9,594 nucleotides of DNA from JBQCEE01 sp051960575 (GTDB lineage Bacteria; Actinomycetota; Actinomycetes; Mycobacteriales; Jatrophihabitantaceae). Numbering within the stretch: position 1 is the first letter of the stretch; every line of letters starts with the position of its first letter. Positions 1 to 6,230 of the stretch are shown in pieces. The position numbers were made by a program, and so were the translations under genes. The stretch lies in assembly GCF_051960575.1 (NCBI RefSeq), contig NZ_JBQCEE010000068.1:1-9594 (forward strand). The letters are read 5' to 3'. Below the pieces are notes generated by a model that saw only the letters and a list, made by a program, of their open reading frames with translations, was not told the DNA's origin and searched no databases.

Positions 1-489
1 CGCCACGGTGGGGGCCGTGTTCGTTACATGCTGGTGCGGCCCGTCGTGCACGTCGGTGCCCGGGCGGGGGGTGCTCAGGGCGATGTGGGTGGGCGTGTGC
101 GTCGGGGGGGTCGTGCGCGAGACCGAGACGAGGTCGGCGGACGAGTAGCCGAGCTGGGCCAGCGCCTCGGCGACGGTCGGCGCGGTCGTCCAGACCGCCG
201 TCTGCTTGCCGTCGACGTCGAGGTGGAGTTCCCGGGCCTGCTGCAGGACGATCCGGCTGCCGTCGTGGACGGCGGCGGACGGGGCCGGCGCGACGAGGTC
301 GCGGGCGGTGAGGTGGTAGCCGGCCGAGCGCAGGACGCCGGCGACGGTCGAGGCCTCGGTGGTGACGGTGCGCTGCTGGCCGTCGACGACGAGGTGGATC
401 ACGCGGTCGTTGCTGCTGAAGGCGACGGTCGCGCCGATCATGCCGGCGAGGACGGCGCCGGTCAGGCCGTACTTGATGGTGCGTTGCAC
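1..489 (-). CDS. RpfB-like protein with DUF348 repeats, second copy next to rpfB (partial, runs off left edge)
   Basis: This is the N-terminal 163 residues of a second RpfB-like secreted or surface protein; the rest lies beyond the window edge. The GTG start at 489 is supported by a GGGGG ribosome-binding site at 499-503 and by alignment with the rpfB start (MQRTIKYG here, MLRSVKYG there). A hydrophobic segment at residues 7-25 is a signal or anchor helix. Two DUF348 repeats follow, around residues 30-70 and 88-129, including ELHLDVDG and VWTTAPTVAEAL. A third begins near 146. After a two-residue gap close to the N-terminus, the protein aligns with RpfB without further gaps, and roughly half the residues look identical by eye. 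The stretch near residues 130-154 is rich in Thr, Pro and His, unlike RpfB. Whether it ends in G5 and lytic transglycosylase (Rpf) domains cannot be seen, so its enzymatic role is inferred. It lies downstream of rpfB on the same strand, separated by 141 bp. Confidence 0.85.
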   Translation of the reverse strand, partial: MQRTIKYGLTGAVLAGMIGATVAFSSNDRVIHLVVDGQQRTVTTEASTVAGVLRSAGYHLTARDLVAPAPSAAVHDGSRIVLQQARELHLDVDGKQTAVWTTAPTVAEALAQLGYSSADLVSVSRTTPPTHTPTHIALSTPRPGTDVHDGPHQHVTNTAPTVA

Positions 490-630
490 GTGCTGTATCC
501 CCCAGGTTCCGCCCGGTGGGGCGGGACGTCACGGAACGAGAAACGGTCAGGGCGCGGTCGTGGGCGCCCGGGGCGGTGCCGCCGGCGGCCGGTCGGGGGC
601 CCGGACGCGACGGTCACCGCGCGAGGTGGA
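490..630 (-). other. Spacer between rpfB and its paralogue, with hairpins
   Basis: This 141-bp gene-free spacer holds two stems. One is GGGCGC at 550-555 pairing with GCGCCC at 564-569. On the minus strand it lies downstream of the rpfB stop and could be a weak terminator, although no T-tract follows directly. The other is CCGCCC at 509-514 pairing with GGGCGG at 519-524, just before the paralogue's ribosome-binding site. It resembles the hairpin in the rpfB leader at 1776-1795. A 12-bp GCCGCCGGCGGC palindrome lies at 578-589. No clear -10/-35 pair was found, so the paralogue may be co-transcribed with rpfB. Confidence 0.5.
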
Positions 631-1734
631 TCAGAGGTTCGCCCCGCAGACCGGCCACGGGCTGCTGCCACGGGCGTTGTAGAGCCGGGTGGCCACGGCG
701 ATCTGCTGCTCGCGGGTCGCGAGGTCGGCACGCGGCGCGTAGGCGCCACCGCCGTAGGCCAGCCAGGTGCCGTAGTCGAACTGCAGGCCGCCGTAGAAGC
801 CGTTGCCGGTGTTGATCGACCAGTTGCCGCCCGACTCGCAGGCCGCGACGGCGTCCCAGTTCAGGCCGTTGTTCACGACCGGCGGGGCGACCGGCTTCGG
901 GCGCTGCTTGGTGCCGACACGCTCGATCTGGGCGACCGGCGCGGTGAGCGTGGCACGCGAGACGACCTTGCGGCTCACGATCCGGCCGTCGACCCAGCGC
1001 ACCTCGTAGGTGACCTTCTGGCTGCCCTCGCGCCCGGACCGGACCACGTTCGTGTCGCCCTGGTACAGCGAGCTGTCGTTGCGACGGACGACGGCGTACG
1101 AGACATGCTCGGTGCGGGTGACCTGCGCGGTGCGCACCCGCTCGACCACGATCTTCAGACCGGGCGTCAGCGCCGCCGTGCGGGCCGGCTTGACGATGTC
1201 GTCGCCGTCGACCTTGAGGTTCATGGTCGTGAGCAGGTCGGCCACGGTCGCCGCGGTCGAGGTGACCGGCGTGGCGGTGTGGTCGTGCCGCACGACGATC
1301 GCCTTCGGCAGGCGCAGGGTCAGCGACGCGCCGCTGAGCGGCAGGCGCTGCGACCGCGAGACGCTGACGAAGTCCTCGGCGCTGTAGCCGAGGTCGGCGA
1401 GCGCCTGGGCGACGGTGGGCGCGGTCGTCCAGACCACGCGCGGCTCGCCGTCGACGGCCAGGTGCAGCTCGCGGCCGCGGTTCAGCACGATGGTCTCGCC
1501 GCGGTGGACCTTGCTCGTCGCCGTGGGGGCGACCAGGTCGTGGGCCCCGACGGTGTAGCCGGCGCCCTTGAGCGCGCCCGCGACGTCGGAGGCGGTGGTG
1601 GTGACGTGCGTCCGGTGTCCGTCGATCACCAGGGTGATCGGTGCACCGTCGGCGCCGGTCGAGAAGGCGACGACGCCACCCACGACTCCGGCGGCGACAG
1701 CGCCGACGACGCCGTACTTGACGCTGCGCAGCAT
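631..1734 (-). CDS. rpfB: Resuscitation-promoting factor RpfB
   Basis: RpfB is a secreted or surface-anchored muralytic enzyme that cleaves peptidoglycan glycan strands and promotes growth resumption of dormant actinobacteria. The protein has 367 residues, close to the 362 of M. tuberculosis RpfB, with the same domain order. A hydrophobic signal or anchor helix lies at about 7-25, without a visible lipobox Cys. Three DUF348 repeats lie at about 32-72, 90-131 and 145-185, a G5 domain at about 194-274, a short Pro-rich linker at 279-287, and the transglycosylase-like Rpf domain at 291-367. Within the last, ACESGGNW places the expected catalytic glutamate at E300. C299 and C363 match the family disulfide. 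The ATG start at 1734 has a GAGGGAG ribosome-binding site at 1742-1748. It lies downstream of tatD, as in mycobacteria. In M. tuberculosis ksgA follows rpfB, whereas here an RpfB-like gene does. Confidence 0.95.
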   Translation of the reverse strand: MLRSVKYGVVGAVAAGVVGGVVAFSTGADGAPITLVIDGHRTHVTTTASDVAGALKGAGYTVGAHDLVAPTATSKVHRGETIVLNRGRELHLAVDGEPRVVWTTAPTVAQALADLGYSAEDFVSVSRSQRLPLSGASLTLRLPKAIVVRHDHTATPVTSTAATVADLLTTMNLKVDGDDIVKPARTAALTPGLKIVVERVRTAQVTRTEHVSYAVVRRNDSSLYQGDTNVVRSGREGSQKVTYEVRWVDGRIVSRKVVSRATLTAPVAQIERVGTKQRPKPVAPPVVNNGLNWDAVAACESGGNWSINTGNGFYGGLQFDYGTWLAYGGGAYAPRADLATREQQIAVATRLYNARGSSPWPVCGANL

Positions 1735-1741
1735 GCGCGAA

Positions 1742-1846
1742 CTCCCTCGGTTGTGCCCTCTGGGCTTTCTGGCCGCCGCCCACGATGTGGGGCGGTCGAC
1801 CGCGTTCGGTCTCGGAACGGTAACGAGGAATCGGGGGCGGAATCAA
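1742..1846 (-). promoter_or_regulatory. Candidate rpfB promoter, leader hairpins and RBS
   Basis: On the minus strand a TTGATT hexamer (complement of 1841-1846) and a TACCGT hexamer (complement of 1817-1822) are separated by 18 bp. They fit -35 (TTGA) and -10 (TANNNT) elements. Initiation near 1810 would give a leader of about 75 nt. That leader holds a strong stem, CCGCCCAC at 1776-1783 against GTGGGGCGG at 1787-1795 (one bulge, 3-nt loop). A smaller GCCC/GGGC hairpin at 1755-1765 sits just before the GAGGGAG ribosome-binding site (1742-1748). The stems could modulate translation; that is inference from the sequence only. Confidence 0.5.
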
Positions 1847-2050
1847 AGCCTGCGCCTACTTTTTCGGGGCCGGACGCCCCTTTTGCCCCGTTTCGTCGGT
1901 CTTGCGCCCCGGTCAGTCTGACGTCGAGGTTCAGGGTTCGGCAGGGCGCTGGAGGCCCCGGGTTCCGGGGGCTGCAACCGCCGACACCCCGCGGATCACC
2001 CGCTCGCCGGGACCTTCGTCCTGATCTCCATGCACTAGTGCTGTGGCGTT

Positions 2051-2068
2051 GCCCACCGAAGCGTGGAC
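2051..2068 (-). terminator. Possible weak hairpin terminator after tatD
   Basis: A 6-bp stem (GCCCAC at 2051-2056 against GTGGAC at 2063-2068, including one G-U pair, with a 6-nt loop) begins about 11 nt downstream of the tatD stop codon. No T-run follows on the minus strand, so its termination strength is doubtful and readthrough into rpfB remains possible. Confidence 0.3.
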
Positions 2069-2079
2069 GAACGGTGCGA

Positions 2080-2931
2080 TCAGGGCAGAGCGGCGCCGAA
2101 CACCTGGCGTCCGGTGGCCCGGATCGCGTCGGCCAGGGCCTCGACGTCGTGCCCGCCGGCGGCGGCGAGACCGCGCACCGTCAGCGGCAGCAGCCGCGGC
2201 GCGTTCGGCCGCCCCCGATGCGGGTGCGGGGTGAGGAACGGCGCGTCGGTCTCAACCAGCAGGTGGTCGATCGGCACGACGGCGGCGGCCTCGCGCAGCG
2301 CCGGCGCGTTGGTGAACGTCACGACGCCGGGGAAGGACAGCACGTACCCGGCGGCGACGCACTCGCGCGCCATGGCGGCGTCGCCGGAGAAGGCGTGGAA
2401 GACCACGTGGTCGGGCGCGCCCTCCTCGCGCAGGACGCGCAGTACGTCGGCGTGGGCGTCGCGGTCGTGGATCATCAGCGGCTTGCCGACCCGCTTGGCG
2501 AGGTCGATGTGCCGGCGGAAGTGCTCCTCCTGGGCGGCCGGCTCGGTGCGATCCCAGTAGTGGTCGAGGCCGGTCTCGCCGATCGCGACGACCCGGTCGG
2601 ACGCCGCCAGCCGCTCGAGCTCGGCGTAGTCGGCGTCGGTCAGGCCGTCGATCTCGGTCGGGTGCACCGCGACGGCGGCGAGGACGTCCGGGTGCTGCTC
2701 GGCCGCGGCGACGCACCAGCGCGACGAGGCGACGGTGTCTCCGACGGTGATCGCCGCGATGACGCCCACGGCCCGCGCCTCGGCCATCACGGACGCGACG
2801 AACGCGGCGCTCGGCTCGACGCCCGCGCGCTGCGCCATCGCGTCCAGGTGGGTGTGGGCGTCGAAGACCGGCGCCGTCAGCGGCTCCGGCGACGGCACCG
2901 GGGAAGCCGCCTTGTCCCCCGTCCCGGTCAT
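2080..2931 (-). CDS. tatD: TatD-family metal-dependent hydrolase (DNase)
   Basis: This is a TatD-family amidohydrolase-fold enzyme, typically a metal-dependent 3'-5' exonuclease/DNase in the cytoplasm. The 283-residue length suits the family. Metal ligands appear in the expected order: H26 and H28 (DAHTHLD), E119 (IGETGLD), H155 (LMIHDRD), H179 (VFHAFSG) and D229 (VETDAPFL). The PFLTPHPHRGRPN segment at 231-243 is also characteristic. The start is uncertain. The ATG at 2931 has no clear ribosome-binding site and lies in the loop of an inverted repeat. A GTG at 2898 (codon 12) follows AAGGCGG and would still precede the conserved core, which begins near residue 21. The gene sits 42 bp after metG and 345 bp before rpfB, as in the mycobacterial metG–tatD–rpfB block, so co-transcription with metG is likely. 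Confidence 0.92.
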   Translation of the reverse strand: MTGTGDKAASPVPSPEPLTAPVFDAHTHLDAMAQRAGVEPSAAFVASVMAEARAVGVIAAITVGDTVASSRWCVAAAEQHPDVLAAVAVHPTEIDGLTDADYAELERLAASDRVVAIGETGLDHYWDRTEPAAQEEHFRRHIDLAKRVGKPLMIHDRDAHADVLRVLREEGAPDHVVFHAFSGDAAMARECVAAGYVLSFPGVVTFTNAPALREAAAVVPIDHLLVETDAPFLTPHPHRGRPNAPRLLPLTVRGLAAAGGHDVEALADAIRATGRQVFGAALP

Positions 2932-2972
2932 GTCCGGGCCCCGGAGACGACTGTGACGGGGGACAAGCCGGC
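2906..2972 (-). repeat. 18-bp inverted repeat spanning the metG–tatD junction
   Basis: The arms are 2906-2923 and 2955-2972, and pair with one mismatch (2910/2968). The inner 13 bp, CTTGTCCCCCGTC against GACGGGGGACAAG, are perfect. The 31-nt loop contains the annotated tatD ATG. In metG–tatD mRNA the stem would form just after the metG stop codon, so it may attenuate tatD or protect the metG 3' end. Alternatively it indicates that tatD really starts downstream at 2898. Confidence 0.65.
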
Positions 2973-2973
2973 C

Positions 2974-4773
2974 TTACTCACCGGCGAGGCGGGCGAGTTC
3001 CTCGTCGACCACCTTCGGGTCGAGCTTGGTGAAGATCGGCGTCGGCGCACCGACGGGCGTGCCGACGGGCAACGGCGTCGACTCCCAGCGCGCGACCGCC
3101 GTCGTGTAGTCACCGGTCAGCACCGAGTACGACGGCGACCCGACGGCGGTCTCCTCGTCGACCTCGACCAACTCGGGCATCGGCGCCCACGTGCCCTCGC
3201 CGCCGAGCAGCGCGTGCACCTTCGACGACGAGGTCGGCAGGAACGGGGTCAGCAGCGTCTTGGCGTCGCTGACGACCTGCAGGGCGACGTGCAGCACCGA
3301 CTCCATGCGCGCGGTGTCGGTCTTGGCCAGCTGCCACGGCGCCATGTCGGACAGGTACTTGTTTGCCGCGGCGACGACGTTCATCGCCTCCCCGATCGCC
3401 GCCTTCTGCCGCGACCGCGCCAGCAGGTCGCCGACCGTCGCGAACGCCGCCTTCGACTGCGCGAGCAGCGCCTGGTCGGCGTCGGTCAGCGCGCCCGGCG
3501 CCGGGATCGCGCCGACGTTCTTCGCAGTCATCGACACCGTGCGGTTCACGAGATTGCCCCAGCCGGCGACGAGCTCGTCGTTGTTGCGGCGCACGAACTC
3601 CGACCAGGTGAAGTCGGTGTCCTGGTTCTCGGGCCCCGCGACGGCGAGGTAGTAGCGCAGCGCGTCCGCGTCGTAGCGCGACAGCATGTCGCCGACGTAG
3701 ATGACGACATTTCGTGAGGACGAGAACTTGCGGCCCTCCATCGTCAGGAACTCGCTCGACACCACCTCGTACGGGCGGTTCAGCTCGCCGAACAGCCCCG
3801 GCTCGCCGCCCTTGGCGCCGATGCCCGAGTAGCCCATGAGCATCGCCGGCCAGATCTCGCTGTGGAAGACGATGTTGTCCTTGCCCATGAAGTAGTAGGC
3901 GCGGGTCTCGGGGTCGTTCCAGAACGGCCGCCAGGCGTCGGGGTCACCGGTGCGCTTGGCCCACTCGATCGACGCGGAGAGATAGCCGATCACGGCGTCG
4001 AACCAGACGTAGATCTTCTTGTCCGGCCGGTCGCTCCAGCCGTCGAGCGGCACGGGCACGCCCCACTCGAGGTCGCGGGTGATCGCGCGCGGCTTGAGGT
4101 CGTCGAGCAGGTTGAGGCTGAACTTCTGCACGTTCGGCCGCCAGTGGTCCTGCTTGCGCAGCCAGGTGGCCAGCACCTCGGCGAAGGCGGGCAGGTCGAG
4201 GAAGTAGTGCTCGGTCTCGACGAAGACCGGCGTCTCGCCGTTGATGCGGCTCACCGGGTCGATCAGGTCGACCGGGTCGAGCTGGTTGCCGCAGTTGTCG
4301 CACTGGTCGCCGCGGGCCGCCGGGTAGCTGCAGATCGGGCAGGTGCCCTCGATGTAGCGGTCCGGCAGGGTGCGTCCGGTCGAGGGACTGATCGCACCGA
4401 GCTGGGTCTGCGGGAAGACGTACCCGTTCTTCAGCAGCTGCAGGAAGATCGCCTGCGTCGTGGCGTAGTGGTTCTTCGTCGTGGTGCGCGTGAACAGGTC
4501 GTAGCTCAGGCCGAGCTGCTGCAGGTCCTTCGCGATCACCAGCGAGTTGCGGTCGGCGAGCTCGCGGGGCGTCACGCCCTCCTTGTCGGCCTGCACCTGG
4601 ATCGGCGTGCCGTGCTCGTCGGTGCCGCTGACCATGAGCACCTGCTTGCCCGCCATGCGCTGGTAGCGGGCGAAGACGTCGGACGGCACGCCGAAACCGG
4701 CGACGTGCCCGATGTGGCGCGGGCCGTTGGCGTACGGCCAGGCCACGCAGGTCAGGACATGCTCGGAGCTCAC
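2974..4773 (-). CDS. metG: Methionyl-tRNA synthetase
   Basis: This cytoplasmic class I aminoacyl-tRNA synthetase charges tRNA-Met with methionine. It has 599 residues. The HIGH signature is at 20-23 (PRHIGH) and the zinc-knuckle cysteines are C145, C148, C158 and C161 (CPIC, CDNC). The DKKIYVWFDA segment lies at 251-260. The second ATP-binding loop is KFSSS at 349-353, a variant of the usual KMSKS. The alpha-helical anticodon-binding domain starts near 380 and includes WGNLVNR at 405-411. There is no C-terminal EMAP/Trbp-like tRNA-binding domain, as the protein ends soon after the anticodon-binding region. The GTG start at 4773 has no ribosome-binding site but has a TAGCCT hexamer at -12 to -7, suggesting leaderless translation. 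tatD follows on the same strand 42 bp downstream. Confidence 0.97.
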   Translation of the reverse strand: MSSEHVLTCVAWPYANGPRHIGHVAGFGVPSDVFARYQRMAGKQVLMVSGTDEHGTPIQVQADKEGVTPRELADRNSLVIAKDLQQLGLSYDLFTRTTTKNHYATTQAIFLQLLKNGYVFPQTQLGAISPSTGRTLPDRYIEGTCPICSYPAARGDQCDNCGNQLDPVDLIDPVSRINGETPVFVETEHYFLDLPAFAEVLATWLRKQDHWRPNVQKFSLNLLDDLKPRAITRDLEWGVPVPLDGWSDRPDKKIYVWFDAVIGYLSASIEWAKRTGDPDAWRPFWNDPETRAYYFMGKDNIVFHSEIWPAMLMGYSGIGAKGGEPGLFGELNRPYEVVSSEFLTMEGRKFSSSRNVVIYVGDMLSRYDADALRYYLAVAGPENQDTDFTWSEFVRRNNDELVAGWGNLVNRTVSMTAKNVGAIPAPGALTDADQALLAQSKAAFATVGDLLARSRQKAAIGEAMNVVAAANKYLSDMAPWQLAKTDTARMESVLHVALQVVSDAKTLLTPFLPTSSSKVHALLGGEGTWAPMPELVEVDEETAVGSPSYSVLTGDYTTAVARWESTPLPVGTPVGAPTPIFTKLDPKVVDEELARLAGE

Positions 4774-4785
4774 GCATCCAGGCTA
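4774..4785 (-). promoter_or_regulatory. Leaderless-type -10 element for metG
   Basis: On the minus strand the hexamer TAGCCT (complement of 4780-4785) matches TANNNT and ends exactly 6 nt before the GTG start of metG, so the first G of GTG is the expected transcription start. No Shine-Dalgarno sequence is present. No convincing -35 hexamer was seen. Confidence 0.6.
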
Positions 4786-4842
4786 GTGGCCGGGGTGGGG
4801 GCGGATTGCCGGGCGCCGGGAGATGTGCCGGCATCGCCGCTT

Positions 4843-5244
4843 GTCCCGGAGCGTCAGCTTTTCGGCGTCGATTTCCTGGTCCTGCGGGGCAAGGCGGCCC
4901 AGATTCCGGTGCAGCGGGGCAAGGCAGTCCTCGTCCGCGGCGGCGGAACACGCGCGTCAACGCCTGTTGATCAACAGACGCCAGCGACCAGATACGACGC
5001 TGCAGCGCTCTTGATCAAGCATCTGGACGCGCCGGAGGCTCGTTCGTCCCGGAGCTCCAGCTTTTCGGCGTCGATTTCCTGGTGCTGCGGGGCAAGGCGG
5101 CCGCATTCCCGGAGCAGCGGGGCAAGGCGGCCCGGGGTCCCGGAGCCGCGGGGCCCGCTTGTCCCGGAGCTCCGGCCGATCGGCCCTGCTGGTCCCGGTG
5201 CTGCGGGGCAAGGCCGCCGGAATTCCCGGAGCAGCGGGGCAACC
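4843..5244. repeat. Cluster of three related direct repeat units
   Basis: Units A (4843-4925) and B (5046-5128) are both 83 bp, align without gaps and agree at about 74 positions. Unit C (about 5161-5244) keeps both ends but diverges in the middle. Each unit holds two copies of a core close to CCGGAGCAGCGGGGCAAGGC. Exact GCGGGGCAA occurs six times, at 4884, 4914, 5087, 5117, 5203 and 5234, so the two copies within a unit are 30, 30 and 31 bp apart. All copies face the same way. Unit C also contains a GGCCGATCGGCC palindrome at 5174-5185. Translation of the minus strand in the same frame gives an in-frame stop in A but not B, so a conserved protein is unlikely. The units fill most of the gap between rsmI and metG. 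Confidence 0.85.
4964..5026. promoter_or_regulatory. Paired TTGATCAA palindromes between repeat units
   Basis: Between units A and B lie two AT-containing palindromes: CTGTTGATCAACAG at 4964-4977 and CTTGATCAAG at 5010-5019. They share the core TTGATCAA, and the cores are 44 bp apart. A GCTGCAGC palindrome (4999-5006) lies between them. An inverted pair CCAGAT (4988-4993) and ATCTGG (5021-5026) brackets the second site. They resemble dyad operators. The nearest gene that could be controlled is metG, about 190-250 bp away. Function is inferred. Confidence 0.4.
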
Positions 5245-5273
5245 CGGCCGGACGCGCGCTGATGGGCCAGTCG

Positions 5274-6113
5274 TCAGCGGGGTTTGGCGGCGACGACGGC
5301 GTCGAAGACGTCGCGCTTGCGCACGCCCAGCTCGGACGCGACGGCGGCGATCGCGTCCTTGCGGGTGAGGCCCGCCGCCTCCCGCGCGGCGACGGCGGCG
5401 ACGAGGTCGCCGGCGCCGGGGGTGTCGGTGGCGGGCGGGGCGCCGGCGACCACCACGGTGATCTCGCCGCGCACGTCGCCCTCGGCCCACGTCGCGAGCT
5501 CGCCGAGCGGGCCGCGCCGCACCTCCTCGTAGGTCTTGGTCAGCTCGCGGCACACCGCGGCCGGCCGGTCGCCGCCGAGCACCGACGCCGAGTCGGCGAG
5601 CATCGCCGCCAGCCGGTGCGGCGCCTCGAAGAACACCATCGTGCGCGGCTCGGCGCGCAGGGCGTCGAGCGCGCGGCGCCGCTCGCCGGGCTTGCGCGGC
5701 AGGAAGCCCTCGAAGCAGAACCGGTCGACGGGCAGCCCCGACAGCGCCAGCGCGGTGAGCACGGCCGACGGACCGGGCAGCGCGGTCACCGGCACCTCGG
5801 CCTCGACGGCCGCCGCGACGAGCCGGTAGCCGGGGTCGCTCACCGAGGGCATGCCGGCGTCGGTCACCACCAGCACGTCGTCGCCGGCGAGCAGCGCCTC
5901 GAGCAGCTGCGGCACGCGCGAGGTCTCGTTGCCCTCGAAGAACGACACGACGCGCCCGGACGGCGTCACGTCCAGGTCGCTGCACAGGCGGCGCAGGCGG
6001 CGGCTGTCCTCGGCCGCGATCACCGGGGTGTCGGCCAGCGCCTGGCGCAGATTGGCCGACGCGTCCCCCGGCCGGCCCAGCGGCGTCGCCGCCAGGATCA
6101 GCCGTCCGACCAC
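5274..6113 (-). CDS. rsmI: 16S rRNA (cytidine(1402)-2'-O)-methyltransferase RsmI
   Basis: RsmI is a SAM-dependent tetrapyrrole-methylase-fold enzyme that 2'-O-methylates C1402 of 16S rRNA in the decoding centre. The 279-residue protein shows the family blocks in order: LAATPLGRPGD (7-17), AAEDSRR (33-39), VTDAGMPSVSDPG (83-95), ALPGPSA (111-117), FCFEGFLPRK (132-141), FFEAPHRL (161-168) and RELTKTYEEV (189-198). The C-terminal segment GLTRKDAIAAVASELGVRKR (248-267) is the helical domain usual in RsmI. The GTG start at 6113 lacks a ribosome-binding site and has a TAGGGT hexamer at -12 to -7. It is divergent from pmt, a pairing also found in mycobacteria. Confidence 0.95.
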   Translation of the reverse strand: MVGRLILAATPLGRPGDASANLRQALADTPVIAAEDSRRLRRLCSDLDVTPSGRVVSFFEGNETSRVPQLLEALLAGDDVLVVTDAGMPSVSDPGYRLVAAAVEAEVPVTALPGPSAVLTALALSGLPVDRFCFEGFLPRKPGERRRALDALRAEPRTMVFFEAPHRLAAMLADSASVLGGDRPAAVCRELTKTYEEVRRGPLGELATWAEGDVRGEITVVVAGAPPATDTPGAGDLVAAVAAREAAGLTRKDAIAAVASELGVRKRDVFDAVVAAKPR

Positions 6114-6125
6114 GCGCTCACCCTA
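6114..6125 (-). promoter_or_regulatory. Leaderless-type -10 element for rsmI
   Basis: The minus-strand hexamer TAGGGT (complement of 6120-6125) matches TANNNT and lies at exactly -12 to -7 from the rsmI GTG. No ribosome-binding site is present. The expected -35 region (about 6143-6149) falls inside the palindrome at 6133-6202, so a protein bound there could control this promoter. Confidence 0.6.
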
Positions 6126-6132
6126 CGACCCC

Positions 6133-6202
6133 GCCGAGTGGTGGGTTCCGCGCCGAGTGGTGACTTACACGTCACCACTCGGGCCGCAACCCACCACTCG
6201 GC
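6133..6202. repeat. 70-bp nested palindrome with four CCGAGTGGTG copies
   Basis: The element is a single-axis inverted repeat. The outer arms, GCCGAGTGGTGGGTT (6133-6147) and its perfect complement (6188-6202), enclose inner arms CCGAGTGGTGAC (6153-6164) and GTCACCACTCGG (6171-6182), with a TTACAC loop. Of 32 paired positions, 29 match. CCGAGTGGTG appears twice in direct orientation (6134, 6153; 19 bp apart) and twice inverted (6173-6182, 6192-6201; also 19 bp apart). It lies between the divergent rsmI and pmt promoters. It could be a four-site operator or a dispersed intergenic palindromic repeat. Confidence 0.9.
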
Positions 6203-6230
6203 AGCAGGGGCGGTGCCAGGTGCCGTTCTC

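Larger units (their letters stand above)
1735..2079 (-). other. 345-bp gene-free region upstream of rpfB
   Basis: I see no credible gene here. Besides the candidate promoter, the region contains several GC-rich dyads: CCCCGG-GTT-CCGGGG at 1956-1970, GGGGC-CGGAC-GCCCC at 1866-1880, GTCAG-T-CTGAC at 1912-1922, and a GCACTAGTGC palindrome at 2032-2041. The 1866-1880 hairpin is followed by TTTT on the plus strand, so it could act as a terminator for antisense (plus-strand) transcripts. If rpfB is also transcribed from further upstream, the region would form a long structured leader. I could not match it confidently to a known riboswitch. Confidence 0.4.

Noticed and set aside
1820..2040. Possible ydaO-type (c-di-AMP) riboswitch upstream of rpfB
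   Set aside because: Only a short CCGAACCC match and an isolated GTAGGCG were seen. The order and spacing of the conserved blocks that I know from actinobacterial rpf leaders are not present. A covariance-model search would settle it.
28..3717. Very long open frame (over 1200 codons) on the plus strand
   Set aside because: It is antisense to rpfB, tatD and metG, which have clear domains and catalytic residues. The Arg/Gly/Ala/Asp-rich translation is the usual GC-bias shadow.
5015..5242. Short minus-strand ORF through repeat units B and C
   Set aside because: The Pro/Arg/Ser-rich peptide is simply the repeat translated. The related unit A has an in-frame stop at the equivalent position.
4843..5244. 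CRISPR array
   Set aside because: The repeats are few, unequal and nested with irregular distances, without uniform unique spacers, and no cas genes are present.
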